Notes under the pieces: model-generated | What the model saw: the letters and a program-made list of their open reading frames with translations, nothing else | Database searches by the model: none | Told to the model about the DNA's origin: nothing | Part shown: positions 22,675-34,622 of the stretch, one piece after another | Position numbering within the stretch: position 1 is the stretch's first letter | Layout: every line of letters starts with the position of its first letter | Position numbers and translations under genes: made by a program | DNA from: Silene latifolia | Lineage: Eukaryota > Streptophyta > Magnoliopsida > Caryophyllales > Caryophyllaceae | Assembly: GCF_048544455.1 (NCBI RefSeq) | Contig: NC_133538.1 | Coordinates: 25,191,469-25,255,468 of the forward strand | Direction of reading: 5' to 3' | Length of the DNA stretch: 64,000 bases

Positions 22675-24022
22675 TGATACTTGTCGTTTAAGAACCAAAA
22701 ATAAAATACATAGTTACACTAACAGAAGCTAGCAGTAAGTAGGGTCGATCTCCACAGGGAGGCGGTCACTATCTACTTGTCAACTCGGTCTGTCTAAAGT
22801 CACCAGAAGGGGGTTTGAATTGATTTAACTAAACTACTAAGATTAAGGCAAGAGAAAATAAAAAGAGAGATTAACAATAAGAAAAGGGAACTAGGATATC
22901 GGGTAATCAATGATTATCGGTCAATTCCAGCTAAGGTCACAGATCATTCAGTTGTATCGGTCTAAGGGGCAACGAATATCTCCTTCCGGTCTAAATTCAC
23001 CCTAAAACACTAATAGCTAAGCTTCCGCCCTCACTAAAGTGCCCTAATGCTCACTGCAGGTCTCACCCCTTCCAACCTTCCGGTCTAGGTCAAGGCTTTC
23101 TAATTTTAAATAAGCTAATTGCATCGATTCAATCAACTAGTTACAATTAAGAGCAGTGATAAACAACAAAGACATAACAACAACGACATATCTGCAAACT
23201 AATTAGCAACTAACATTCATTCATTGACTCCCCTAATCCTAGCAGGGAGAAATTAGCTAGACATGATAAAGGGAAGAACAGAAACAAAGGAAAGACAAAT
23301 AAACATAAACATAAATAAAGGAGAGAGGGTAAGAAAGAAAGTTACAGTAAATCCGGGAAATGAGAGAAATGAATGTTTACAGAGAAAGAGTAAAGTAAAA
23401 GTATCAAGGAACACGGTCCAAGAAGTAAGAAGAGAGTTAAAAATGACATCCCTCCTTCCTATTTATAGAAATAGGAATTTTATTTGACCTAATGACGAAT
23501 TAAAGATAAAAAGGCCCGAGCCCAATAGAAACCACTCGATCGAGCCCTTTAAAACTTCTCGATCGATCAAAATGACGCTCAAACCAATCGATCGAGTAAA
23601 ATTACTACTCGATCGAGTAAACCCTAAATAGACACTATTCGATTGACCATAGAAAGTACTCGATCGAGGTCTTCAACCATCCAAAACCACTCGATCGAGC
23701 TATAAGTCACTCGATCGAGTAATATTTGACTTCAGCAGCTCACAATTTCATTAGTTCAGCTTAACTTGTCTTTTTAGTTCCCGAAATGGCTTTACGCATC
23801 CTGTAACAGCAACATTTCCGCTCCAAAATCACTCTTCCTCTAAATGCATGCAAAACGGACGGTAAAAGGCTTGATTTCACTACTTTCTGGTCCATTCCTG
23901 CAAATAGAACAAAACAAACCAAAGTAGCATATTCGGGGCATTTCGTAGCATAAAACTACTATAATAGCATAGAAATACGTGCATAAAAAGGCCTAAAAGG
24001 ACTATATAAAATGCACGTATCA
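22675..24022 (-). repeat. Element B 5' LTR
   Basis: 1348 bp, TGATACGTGC...AAGTATCA on the minus strand. The TATAAATAG box lies at 23459-23467 (minus strand). Palindrome array 23535-23719 with pair spacing 20-23 and period 51-52. Immediately followed by the duplication acaga and resumed Ulp1 coding sequence. Confidence 0.94.
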
Positions 24023-25081
24023 ACAGATGTTGTTCCGGGAAAGTTAGCGTATTGGCTAGTTTCGAATTACGACTCCTTAAAAGGATCGTTGTTTGATGGG
24101 TAACTTCCTGTTTTAGAGGAAGATATACATTTGTGCCTGGGATTGCCAATGGGTCCAAACATCGTCGTTGAAGCAAAAAATGGAGATAAGTGCCCTTTTT
24201 ATTTGTCTGTTTTGGAGAAGTTCAAAAGTCAATACGAAGGTAGTTCCATTAAGGTAAAAGACATTATGCGCAAGCTCTCTACACAAAGAGATGGTGGAGA
24301 TGATTTCAAGCGCAATTTCATCATTTATATCTTCTCTGCTCTTTTAGGCGGTGTTGTAGGGAATCAGGCAAGTTTAAAAGTTCTTAAAAGTTTGGTAAAC
24401 ACTGACTTGATCTCCGCATTCAACTGGTGCAATTTCATCAAACGGAAATTGGCTGCCCAAGTTGAGTCTTGGCAAAAGGAGGAGTTTAAGACCAAAAAGC
24501 TAAAAGAAAATTGGTTTGGTGGACCTATCATGGTCTTGGTTTTCATTTATCTAGACTGATGTGTCTTCAAATCACGCCTTGTTAATCGGCAGTTTCCAAC
24601 ACTCTCGACTTGGACAAAAGAAGCTATATCCAAGAGAGTTAAGGAGGAATTGAATGACAAAAATTCTAACAAGAAAATTTTCGGCAGGGGTTCTGTTGAG
24701 CCTCCAATGGTCATCACTCAGCATAAGCAACATGCACCTTTGCTTATTCCTACTATTGAGTTTGGGCAGTCTTCCAAGCCAACGAGTGAACAACAACAAT
24801 CTGAACATGAAGAAACTACTGATCCTCCTCTACCTAACAATTCAAGTAGTACTACTGAGTTTATTAATAAACTTGCGCATTCCGCAAAGGTCATGGCTCA
24901 AGCTTTTGTGGAGTACAAATGTCTTGCTAGTCAAGCTCTCAGCAAACTACCTTCCTCAGCAACAGTTTCTAAACTAGTTGCAGCTGTAGATGGTATGGCA
25001 GATGGTTTTAGGTTATCTCAACAAGACAATAATGAAGAGAATGGGGAGAATGCGGAGAATTTGAAAAATGTGCAGAATGTC
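24023..25081 (+). pseudogene. Ulp1-like gene, middle exon(s) (part 2 of 3)
   Basis: Resumes the exon cut at 8949 (LLLKTD to VVPGKLAYWLVSNYD). Recognisable stretches are HLCLGLPMGPN and a helical region NFIIYIFSALLGG...FNWCNFIKRKL, typical of the region before the protease domain in transposon-borne Ulp1 genes. In-frame stops lie at about 24101 (TAA) and 24557 (TGA). The frame ends in an acidic Asn/Glu-rich tail (NEENGENAENLKNVQNV), where Sirevirus E has inserted after atgtc (25077-25081). The downstream continuation is at 36480. Confidence 0.78.
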
Positions 25082-26488
25082 TGTTGGACCTTTAGTCCTA
25101 ATTAATTATTTTGATAATGACAGTAATGATTTGTATGTGGACTTAATATATAAACATATGCGTGTAATTGTGTGCTTAAGTTTTAATTTAGAAAGGAACA
25201 ATTACAATGACGCAAGCTTGAAGTTTGGACCAAGAAGGTACAACTTCAAATATACTTGATCGATGTTTTCAAGCGAGATCAAGATTGGAAATCAACCACG
25301 AGTCTCAAGATGAGAGACTTGTGAAAAGACGATTCGTTTACTGAAGATCTACTGAAGATTAGTTAGTATAGGTCGTCATCCGGTAATGGTTTTACTTTGT
25401 TTGATTTAAAGGATAGTGAAGTTATGACCTAATAGACATAACTTCATTACTAGACAAAAATGATGCGTTAATTTTTGGAAAATATATTTTTAATGGTTTA
25501 AAAAAATAAGAGAGTATTTATTTAATTTGGAATTAATTAATTGGAATTTAAGTTAAATAAACTATTGGTTTGTAATACGATATTTATATCGTCATGCAAC
25601 CTAGGGCTTTAACTAAATTCTATCTCGATTTGTTGCGGGCTATAGAAGTAAGTAGTGGACCGAAGGAGCCCTAGAGGCCGGCAAAACCCTAGTGGCCGAA
25701 CCCTAGGTGGGCCGAACCCTAGGGAGGCCAAAACCCTAGGGTGGCCGAATCCCTAGGGAGGCCAAACTCCTCCTTCCTTTTGCTTCTTACTTGTTCATCA
25801 AGTTGTTAGGATTCATTCTTCCAGAATATTCCTATGCCCTAATTCCAGAACATTCCAAACCCTAATTCACTCTACTATAAATACTCTCATTCATTCAACA
25901 TTAATTGTTGACACACACATCTACAAATTTCAAGAGAGAAAAATATTTTAAGCAAAAATCATTTGAGCTTTAATTCTTATTTTCCAAATTTGCTTATACA
26001 AAAATTACGCATCAAATTTGTCAATCACTCAAAGAAAAATCGTTATAGGATATTAAATACACAAGGATAGTATACTCACTCGCATAACGTGAGATTAGTA
26101 TTTGTCGTTGTATTTTTCTTATTAACGTAAGAGCAACCTAGAGTATTTAGCGATACTCAATCTGAGTTATAATCATATAGTTGATTATACGAGTGGATTG
26201 ATAATTTTTGTAATCCGGAGAAAGGTACTAAAAATTATTAATCGAGAATAGTGGACGTAGGTTTCGACTTGTGAAACTGAACCACTTCAAAATCCTGTGT
26301 GTCTCTCTTTCTCTCTCTCTTTATTATTGTTATTTCGATTTTGCATTTATTGTTAATAATTTAATTAGTTTATTTTAATCAATAAAATCAAGTAATTAAT
26401 TTATATCATATATTTCGAAAAAGCGGTCATCGTTTTTAATACTCAATTCACCCCCCCCCTCTTTCGTATTCGATCAATAGACTCCACA
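25082..26488 (+). repeat. Element E 5' LTR
   Basis: TGTTGG...TCCACA. Carries a TATAAATA box at 25876-25883, preceded at about 25670-25770 by a run of CCCTAG-containing 12-16 bp units (ACCCTAGG.GGCCGA type). A C9 run lies at 26451-26459. Confidence 0.95.
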
Positions 26489-26490
26489 AT

Positions 26491-26503
26491 TGGTATCAGA
26501 GCC
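26491..26503 (+). promoter_or_regulatory. Element E primer binding site (tRNA-iMet)
   Basis: TGGTATCAGAGCC two bases after the LTR end, the standard initiator-methionine tRNA site of Copia elements. Confidence 0.93.
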
Positions 26504-26590
26504 TCGTGCTCTTGATAGCCTAACAGCTAGAGTTGATCGTTTTTTTGTAGTCTATTTATCGTCATTTCTGCTGCATTTATTTTTTATCAA

Positions 26591-28612
26591 ATGGATTCCA
26601 AACACCTAAAGTGTCCTATATTCAATGGGAAGAACTATGGTTTATGGAAAAATATGATGACCCACTTCATTAAGGGAAACGACTGGGAGTGTTGGTTGAT
26701 TATCAAGAATGGTCCGAATAAGATCTTACTTGCAACCAGTAATGGCACTACCGTCGAAAAGAAAGAAGAAGACTATATTGAGGCGGATTATAAAAAGGCT
26801 GAGAAGAATTCAAAAGCAATAAGCTTATTGCAAAACGGTATGATTGCCACTGAATTCGATCGTTTCTCAACCAGTTCATCTGCCAAGGAAATATGGGATG
26901 GTCTAGAATTAGCCTATGAGGGAACCACTGTTGTCAAAAAGCAACGTATGGCATTACTAATGCGAAAATACGAGCTGTTTGCCATGGAGCAAAACGAGTT
27001 AGTTGATAGCATGTCCTCTCGCTTTTCTAGCATCATCAATGAGCTAAAAAATTTAGGAAGAACTTTTGACTCCGAGGAAATTGCTAGAAAAATACTCAGA
27101 AGTATGTCTCGCAGATGGAGACATAAAGTATCTGTCATAGAAGAATGTAAGGACCTAACTTCATTATCCTATCGAGCTACTCGGAACCTTAATGGCTCAC
27201 GAGATTACTCGAATCAGGATGAGGAGGAAGTTGGCACAAGCAAAAAGATGGCCTTACAAGCTGAGTCTAGCAAAGTTGATGATTCTTCAGATATTGAAGA
27301 TGAAACTGTATTGTTTGTTAAACGTCTTAGGAAAAAGCCCTTCTTTCAAAATCAAAATAAGACAAACAACAAATCAAAGCAAACCCCTAAGAAATCGTTT
27401 GAGTCAAAAGGGTCTTTCTCTAATCGTGGATGCTTCAAGTGTGGTGATGATAATCACATGATCAAAGATTGCCCTACATGGAAGAAAATTAAAGACAAAA
27501 ACCAACGTGACAAAACAAAGAGAGAATTCAAGCAAGTTATGATGGCATACTGTTGGGGAGACTTGGACTCTGAAGATGGCGAATCCGAAGATGAAGAAGA
27601 AACTGCCAACGTCTATCTAAGTAGCGTCAGTCTTGACCTATTCTCCGAAAGCGACAATGAAAGCAATGCTTCAAATGCTGAGAAGTGTCTTGTTGGAAAT
27701 TCAGATTCAGATTCAGAGGATGAAGAGGTAAATTATCTTGAACTTAAAAAGCGTGTTAAGAAACTTTCTAAGGATAATTTAATTAAGTGTTGTGAACATT
27801 CCCTTGATCATTGTCATGAACAAAGTCTAGAGTTAAGAGACCTTAAGGAACAGATTTTAGATATTGCTGAGGAAAACCAACTTCTGAAAGCCAACGCCAA
27901 AAAGCTCAAATCTAAAGTTATGGCTACTCCAGCTACAGCTTCAGATATGACAAATGCTAAGAAGAACGCTCTTGAATTAAAAGTTAAGGCTAGTGATGCC
28001 ACAACTTCAGAGCTTAAACTTAACATTAAGAATCTTCAAGCTAAAGTTACGGCTAGTGATGCCATAACTTCAGAGCTTAAACTCAACATTAAGCATCTTC
28101 AAGCTAAAGTTACAGCTAGTGATGTTATAACTTCTGAGTTGAAGAAAGTCAATGAGATTTTAAAAGATGAGCTTAATGGCAAAGATAGTGTGGTTTCCGA
28201 ACACAAGAGAGAAATTGTATTTCTCTCTAAGCAATTGGATGAAACTAGCAAAAGTATGTCTCAACTCAAGGTACAACATGAAAAAGAGAAACGTATCTTG
28301 AATGAACGTTTTGATAAATTTCGTGAAGACTTTGAGAAAGGTAGCTCTTCCAAGGATTCGAATGTAGATCATTCAAAATGTGGAAAAGAAATTGAGTCCT
28401 TGAAAGAATTACTTTTACATGCTCGAAAAGTTCATGATAAGTGGGAAGGAAGCACAAAGGTTCTAAACTTCCTTACTGAACAATCTGACAATAACATGAA
28501 GATGGGACTTGGTCATGAATGCTATAGCCGAAGAGACCATGATAAATGCAAATCCAATCCTTCCGAAAATGATTTGAGAAAAAGAAAATACGTTAATCTT
28601 CCGAATACTTGA
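26591..28612 (+). CDS. Element E gag
   Basis: 673-residue frame starting at the first ATG after the PBS. The N-terminal Copia gag domain (residues 1-215; FNGKNYGLWKNMM, SSAKEIWDGLELAYEG) is followed by the knuckle CFKCGDDNHMIKDC at about 280. A highly acidic segment spans about 320-380, and a long coiled coil about 375-600. The coiled coil contains three 21-residue tandem repeats (core SELKLNIK.LQAKVTASD, about 455-520). The frame ends at 28612, where a frameshift cuts a second knuckle: the GHIQVNCVKLAWDKKK motif follows in another frame from 28640. It forms the particle. Length fits Sirevirus gag. Confidence 0.9.
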   Translation: MDSKHLKCPIFNGKNYGLWKNMMTHFIKGNDWECWLIIKNGPNKILLATSNGTTVEKKEEDYIEADYKKAEKNSKAISLLQNGMIATEFDRFSTSSSAKEIWDGLELAYEGTTVVKKQRMALLMRKYELFAMEQNELVDSMSSRFSSIINELKNLGRTFDSEEIARKILRSMSRRWRHKVSVIEECKDLTSLSYRATRNLNGSRDYSNQDEEEVGTSKKMALQAESSKVDDSSDIEDETVLFVKRLRKKPFFQNQNKTNNKSKQTPKKSFESKGSFSNRGCFKCGDDNHMIKDCPTWKKIKDKNQRDKTKREFKQVMMAYCWGDLDSEDGESEDEEETANVYLSSVSLDLFSESDNESNASNAEKCLVGNSDSDSEDEEVNYLELKKRVKKLSKDNLIKCCEHSLDHCHEQSLELRDLKEQILDIAEENQLLKANAKKLKSKVMATPATASDMTNAKKNALELKVKASDATTSELKLNIKNLQAKVTASDAITSELKLNIKHLQAKVTASDVITSELKKVNEILKDELNGKDSVVSEHKREIVFLSKQLDETSKSMSQLKVQHEKEKRILNERFDKFREDFEKGSSSKDSNVDHSKCGKEIESLKELLLHARKVHDKWEGSTKVLNFLTEQSDNNMKMGLGHECYSRRDHDKCKSNPSENDLRKRKYVNLPNT

Positions 28613-29103
28613 TTTGCAACTACTTTGTGGCTCTCTGGACATATACAAGTCAATTGTGTCAAACTTGCTTGGGATAAGAAAAAGAATGTTGAAACTGTTA
28701 AGACTTGTGATTTCATAGTGGAAGATGATGTCTCTACTATAGATGAACCTAACGACAATGAAGAACGCAATAATGAGTTTAGATGGACTTATGATATGGC
28801 TTCGATTACTCATCTGTTCCTTCAAAATCAAACAAAATAAATGAGAATCGAAAGCATACATTCAAGCCTAAAGTTCATAACCCTAAACCTAAAGTGTCTC
28901 ATGAAGGTACTAGACCTAAAGCCACTTTCGATAGAACAAAACCTAGAGTACCTTATGTTCCGATTGTTAGACAAAGACCAAGACAACCCAATGTTAAAGC
29001 CAAAAGAATAATAAGACAAGTATGGGTTAGAAAGGATCAAATATATAGAATTACTAACCATAAAGGACCTAACTTAGCTTGGGTACCTAAAAGTTGTATT
29101 TGA
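28613..29103 (+). pseudogene. Element E gag C-terminal remainder (frameshifted)
   Basis: Pieces of the gag tail: GHIQVNCVKLAWDKKKNVE in the frame 28625-28840, then RPKATFDRTKPRVPYVP...LAWVPK in the frame 28894-29103. The LAWVPK motif marks the usual gag-pol border. The gag frame ends at TGA 29101-29103, while the pol frame opens at 29091, so the two overlap by 13 bases in the minus-one relation. Confidence 0.75.
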
Positions 29104-30776
29104 TTCATTTGCAGGTAGAAGTGAAAGAAAATAATCTATGGTATCTCGACAGTGGATGCTCGAGACACATGACAGGAGACAGAAATCTTTTTCTTTCACT
29201 AGAGCCCTTCTTTGGTGGCAAGGTTACCTTTGGAGATAACAAGAAGGGTATGATTATTGGAGTAGGAAAAATTGGAATTTCAACCTCTCATTCAATCGAT
29301 AAAGTATATCTGGTAAGTGGTCTTAAACATAATTTACTTAGTATTTCTCAATTATGTGACAAAGGAAATAGAGTTGTTTTTCATGCCGATGTTTGTCGTA
29401 TCATAATTGAAGGTACTAGTAATGTTTTACTTGAGGGTCACCGTATGAGGAATGTGTATATGATTAACTTAAATGTTGTCAATACAAATTCCTTTGCGTG
29501 TATGAAAGTAACTTCCGATGAGTCTTGCCTGTGGCACAAGAGGTTTGCACACGTTAGTCCAACTATTTTAAAGAAACTTAAGTCCATGGATTTAGTTGAA
29601 GGCTTGTCCTCAATTAAATTCGAGCAAGAGACAATGTGTGACTCATGTGCCCGCTGCAAACATGTTAGATCCTCTTTTAAACCTAAGAGAATAGTTAGCA
29701 CTAAACGACCACTTGAGATGGTACACATGCATTTATGTGGACCTATGAGAGTTAGAAGCCGTGGTGGATCAAAGTATGTATTTGTTCTAGTCGATGATTA
29801 CTCAAGGTATGTCTGGCCAATCTTTCTTTCCTCTAAAGATGAAACTTTCGATGAATTTGTGGTATTAATGAAGCTTGCCCAAAATAGATTTGATAATAAG
29901 CTTATTTCGATTGGGACGGATCACGGCACGGAATTTGATAATCAATTATTTATAGAATATTGTAGGGAAAATGGTGTGGGGCATAACTTCTCCGCACCAC
30001 GTACCCCACAACAAAATGGTGTCGTGGAACGTATGAATCGAACCCTAGAGGATATGGCTCGTACTATGCTTTTGTGTAGTGGCCTTCCTAGAAGCTTTTG
30101 GGCTGAAGTTGTTAGTACCGCATGCTATGTGCATAATAGAGCTATGATCCGACCCATTTTGAAAAAGACTCCCTATGAACTTTTAAGAGGGAGAAAACCC
30201 AATATATCACATCTCCGTTGCTTCGGAAGCAAATGCTTTGTTCACAATAATGGAAAAGAAAATTTAGGAAAATTTGACCCCCGAAGTGATGAAGCTGTTT
30301 TTCTGGGATATTCGGATCATAGTAAAGCTTACAAAGTGTTTAATAAAAGAACTTTGCGCATAGAAGAAAGTGTTCATGTTCGCTTTGACGAAGATAATGT
30401 GTTTGATAAAGCTGAACAGGAAGAAGAGGATCCAGATGAGCCCGATTTCTTTCTAGCAAGAAATGAGCCTTTAAATGAAGATGAAGATATTCAAGGTATC
30501 AATGATGAACTAGAAAATTCTGCAAACAATCCTAAGAGAAGTGATGAGTCCATAGTTAATGATACTATCGACCCTTCCTTGGACAAAGAAAGAGATCCTG
30601 AAGTTATACCTAATGAGGTTGTAACTTCCGATCCAAATCATGATATTTCTAATGAAGTGAGTGATGCTTCTGAAGAAAATCCCGAGTCCAACTCAGGGGG
30701 AACAAATCATGATTCTTCGTCTGCAGATGATGCTAGTCCATCAAATGATAATGAGCCTAGAGTTCCCAAAAAATAG
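29091..30776 (+). pseudogene. Element E protease and integrase
   Basis: Long open frame with the Copia protease catalytic box YLDSGCSRHMTGD at the start, then the pre-integrase zinc finger (LWHKRFAHV...CDSCARCKH), and the integrase core with Asp in MHLCGP (usual HxDLxGP has His-Leu here, so the first Asp is replaced), Asp in GTDHGTEF and Glu in VVERMNRTL. It cuts the polyprotein and inserts DNA. An acidic linker of about 150 residues (EEEDPDEPD...SNSGGTNHDS) leads to a TAG at 30774-30776, after which the same frame continues into RT. A changed integrase Asp and the stop make this copy defective. Confidence 0.88.
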
Positions 30777-32415
30777 AAACATCAAAGTTCCCACCCTTTG
30801 GACAAAATCCTAAGGGATCTAGAGCAAGGCATTAAAACTAGAAGGTCCTTGAATAATTTCTGCTCGTTCTTTTCGTTTCTATCAACTATTGAACCTACCA
30901 ATATTAAAGAAGCTCTTGCCGAACCTGATTGGATAACCGCTATGCAAGATGAGCTTCAACAATTCGAACGCAATAAGGTATGGCACTTAGTGCCATGACC
31001 TAGTGATCGAACTGTTATTGGTACTAGATGGGTGTTTAGAAACAAATTGGACGATACAGGACTTATTACAAGAAACAAGGCACGACTAGTTGTCCAAGGC
31101 TACAATCAACAGGAAGGGATCGATTATGACGAGACCTTTGCACCTGTAGCAAGACTTGAGGCTATACGTCATTATTGCCTTTGCTGCTCATAAAGGAATG
31201 AAACTGTTCCAAATGGACGTTAAGACAGCATTTCTTAATGGTTATTTGGAGGAAGAAGTCTATGTAGAACAACCTCCTGGATTGTTAGATAGCAAGTTTC
31301 AAAACCACGTCTATAAATTAGACAAAGATTTATATGGTTTGAAACAAGCTCCAAGGGCATGGTATGACAGATTATCCAAGTTTTTGTTACAAAATAATTT
31401 TACAAGAGGATCTGTCGATAAAACCCTGTTCCTTAAATCCGAGGATTCTAATTTACTTATTGTACAAATTTATGTAGACGATATTATATTCGGTTCTACT
31501 GATGAAAAATTGTGCAAGTATTTTTCTGATCTAATGACTTCTGAGTTTGAAATGAGCATGATGGGAGAACTGAAGTACTTTCTAGGCTTACAAATTCAAC
31601 AAACAAAGGATGGTATAAAGATACACCAACAGAAATATATCAAGGAACTAATCCGAAAGTTCGGTATGGAAAATGCAAAATCATACGATACACCTATGGT
31701 ACCTGAAAAGAAGATGACTATAGATGAACATGGTAAGTGTGTCGATGAGACTACATATCGAGGTATGATTGGTTCACTTTTATATTTAACTGCAAGTCGT
31801 CCTGATATAATGTTTAGCGTATGTGTCTGTGCGCGATTTCAATCGTGCCCTAAAGAATCACATATGATTGCAGTTAAACGTATCTTGAGATATTTAATTG
31901 GTACATCTAATTTATACTTATGGTATCCACTTGAGTGTAATTTCGATCTAGTAGGATATTCAGATGCAGATTATGCAGGATGTTCTTTAGATAGGAAAAG
32001 CACTTCTGGGTATGCAACGTTTGTTGGACCTTGTATTATCACATGGGGATCAAAGAAGCAAAATTCAGTTGCAATGTCTACTGCTGAAGCCGAGTATGTA
32101 TCTGCAGGACTGGTATGTTCTCAATTACTTTGGTTAAAGCAACAACTATGTGATTATGGTATAAATGTAGGTCGTATGCCTATTATGTGTGACAATACGA
32201 GTGCTATAGTAATTTCTAAAAACCCTGCCCAGCACTCGAGGACCAAACATATAGATATTCGACACCATTTTCTACGGGATCATGTAGAGAAAGGCAACAT
32301 TTTACTTGAAATTTGTAGTACTGAAAGGCAATGGGCTGATATCTTGACTAAGGCATTAGCTAGAAAACGCTTTGAGTTATTGAGACTTGAGATTGGTTTA
32401 ATTAGTGATAATTAA
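30777..32415 (+). pseudogene. Element E reverse transcriptase and RNase H (broken)
   Basis: The RT start (EPTNIKEAL..PDWITAMQDEL) runs to a TGA at 30999-31001, continues in frame ([33 protein letters not shown]), then a frameshift near 31165 moves it to 31156-32415. That second frame has MDVKTAFLNGYLEEE, YGLKQAPRAWY, the catalytic YVDDIIFGS and the full RNase H domain (YSDADYAGC, STAEAEY, CDNTSAI, HIDIRHHFLRD). The C-terminus is complete for Copia pol. Needed to copy element RNA; this copy cannot make it in one piece. Confidence 0.92.
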
Positions 32416-33021
32416 ATCCGTCATAATTATGTCCGGAACCCGAATGACTAGCTAGGAAGATAAGATTGTACGATTGTGTCCGTATATTTTTGTTGCAAGT
32501 TTAATTATGTTAAATAATATTTATTTTACGTGTTATATCTTGCTTATGTGTATGGTAGTATTTTATATTCTGCATAAGCACATTTCCTTACAAAAATCGA
32601 CAAAATCTACAATAAACTGCCTTAATATAATAAAGATACTTCTATCTTATTATATTCCTACACAAATCCTGCCTAAACTCCATCACAAGATTTTCTTTCC
32701 TAATCTTACATCTAATAGGAAATAATGCCAAAAAAAAGGAAGTGCGAAAAAAAAAAACGCACGAGAAAAAAAAAAGTGCCGTGAAAAAAAGGGCACGCGA
32801 AAAAAAAAAAGAAAAGAAAAAAAAAGGAAGATGCCGAAAAAAAAGGAAAGACATTAAAGAAATAAGGAAATTGATATTATTCTCTATCTTTTAAGGAATC
32901 CTATTCTTACCTAAACTCAAATTTCTTATGCTATATATACCCCTTTAATCTCACCATAATTCTCATCAATTCTAATCCTCTAAACCCTAATTACCTTTTA
33001 CTACTATCTTCAATTTTAATA
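32416..33021 (+). other. Element E spacer between pol and ORF3
   Basis: No gene supported. It includes an A-rich tract (32728-32860) with many runs of 8-12 A, which gives an artefactual Phe-rich minus-strand frame. Confidence 0.6.
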
Positions 33022-34622
33022 ATGACTAATCAACCTATAACCCGTTTTCAATCAAAGAAACATGTTGTTATTAGAAAGAAGGTAAGCCAATCACCGCCAA
33101 GGACCCGCTCCACCTCACCGGCCGAACCCCCTCGCTCCCCACGGTCCTTCGTCGACTAACCCGCCAACCTCACCAAGCGACGAAAATTGTTTAAGGGTAA
33201 GGGAAAGACGGTTTCGGAAATTGAGGTAAGTTCAAAGACTGAAAACTATAAACTTCAAGATGGTTCTTCACGAGTTCTTTACGCACAGCATATGGATGAT
33301 TACACCAACAATGGACTGAATAATCTTAGACTAACTCAAGTAGAAAGAAGAGATGTCAATCAAGTTGCTCAATATCGCATTCACGCAGGACGAGTATATT
33401 CGATTGATTGGTTAAAGAAATACAAAGCACTTGGGTTTTTCAGAAATTTTCTCAAAGATCAAGGATGGGAAAATATTATTGCTGTAAGTGGTCCTGTCTT
33501 TCCTATTGAGGTATATCAATTTTATGCTTCTTCTCATCTTAAGGAAGGAAATTTGTTTTTTGTGGTTAATGAGACTTCCATAAAAGTCTCACCTGGTGAT
33601 TTCTGCGACTTGGCTCGAGTTCTGAAGGAGGAACCGAGATCAATCAAGCGTAGAATGGGGAGGTGTGTCACCTGAAAAAAGGTTGATAGTGAAACGGTAT
33701 TTCAAACAAGATGCAACTTAAATCCGAGACTATCTTAACTGCGAAGTTGTCGCCAAAATTGAGGTTCTTTTTTAACTTTCTTTGGAATACCATTGTTCCT
33801 CGAAAAGAAGGTAGAGATAAATTCGGGGCACATGAGATGATTATTATGAAGGCTTGGCTTGAAGGAGAAAAGGTTAGTCTACCCTTGCTTGTGTTTCATA
33901 AAATTATACAAGCTAGTGTAACGGCTAAGATGGATGATTTAGCTTCTACTTTAAGTTTGCCTTATGGGAATTGGATCTCACGAATTTTAGAGAAAAAAGG
34001 AGTAATTGGGAAGCATAGTTATGGAGTTATCACTAATGACGAGATGAGCGATCTTTATCTATCTTATATGAAGCTCGTTATTAATGGCAACGAATTAGGT
34101 TTTGAGACAAAAGGAGAAAAAGAAGGAAAAAACAATGTGAGCTTTGAGATGTTGGATTCTAAGATGGAATCGAATTTCTCTTCTATTCTTGGAAGGATTA
34201 ATGAGCAAGACAAGAGATTAGGAGAGTTTTTTGATCTAATTCAAAAGGAAAGGAGAGTTGATACTAGTGGACCAAGTGAAATAAGCCCGGCTCGTCTAAA
34301 CACCGTGTTGTCACGGTTTGATACACGACTCGACAGTGTTTTTAAGGCCGCCGTACGAACTCACTCCGAGTCTACTCAAATAAAGGAAGGTATGGCTAGT
34401 TTGGTTAAGTTTGGTGATGAGCTTTTGCAATCTGGGAAGGAGATGAGGTCTGAAATGCAAACTATATATGAAGCAGTTAAAGTTATGACTTTGAGGATTG
34501 GTAACTTCGATACTCGATTGACTGCCCAAGCTGCACTCCTTGACCATTGTCATGCGCGACTCGAGGACTTGGAATACCGAACTCGTCCTAGGTCCAACCC
34601 GCCAAGCCCACGCTACCCTTGA
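33022..34622 (+). pseudogene. Element E third ORF (putative plant transposon protein domain)
   Basis: Sequence between pol and the PPT with its own coding region. ATG at 33022 begins a basic, Ser/Pro-rich leader with a TAA near 33158. The frame resumes to 33675 (YSIDWLKKYKALGFFRNFL; FYASSHLKEGNLFFVV) and then shifts to 33711-34622 (FNFLWNTIVPRKEG; HEMIIMKAWLEGEKVSLPLL), with a coiled-coil C-terminus of about 150 residues. The middle resembles the domain called putative plant transposon protein (as I recall, PF20167). An extra 3' ORF is known in SIRE-type elements and was discussed as envelope-like; I see no signal peptide or membrane segment here. Function unknown. Confidence 0.6.

Larger units (their letters stand above)
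8950..24022 (-). mobile_element. Element B: non-autonomous gypsy-like LTR element (LARD-like), hosts element D
   Basis: Minus-strand element with 1348-bp LTRs. The 5' LTR is 22675-24022; the 3' LTR is 8950-10200 plus 19078-19174, exactly 1348 bp after removing element D and one duplication copy. PBS is tRNA-Asp, PPT is GGTTTGGTTTGGGGA, TSD is acaga. The 3.5-kb interior (19175-22674) encodes only one zinc-knuckle protein and no pol. By eye the LTRs differ at roughly 3% of positions, so insertion was not recent. It must have used enzymes from another element. Confidence 0.92.

Noticed and set aside
25670..25770. An interstitial telomere
   Set aside because: Units are CCCTAG-containing but not TTTAGGG tandem repeats, and they occur identically in both LTRs.
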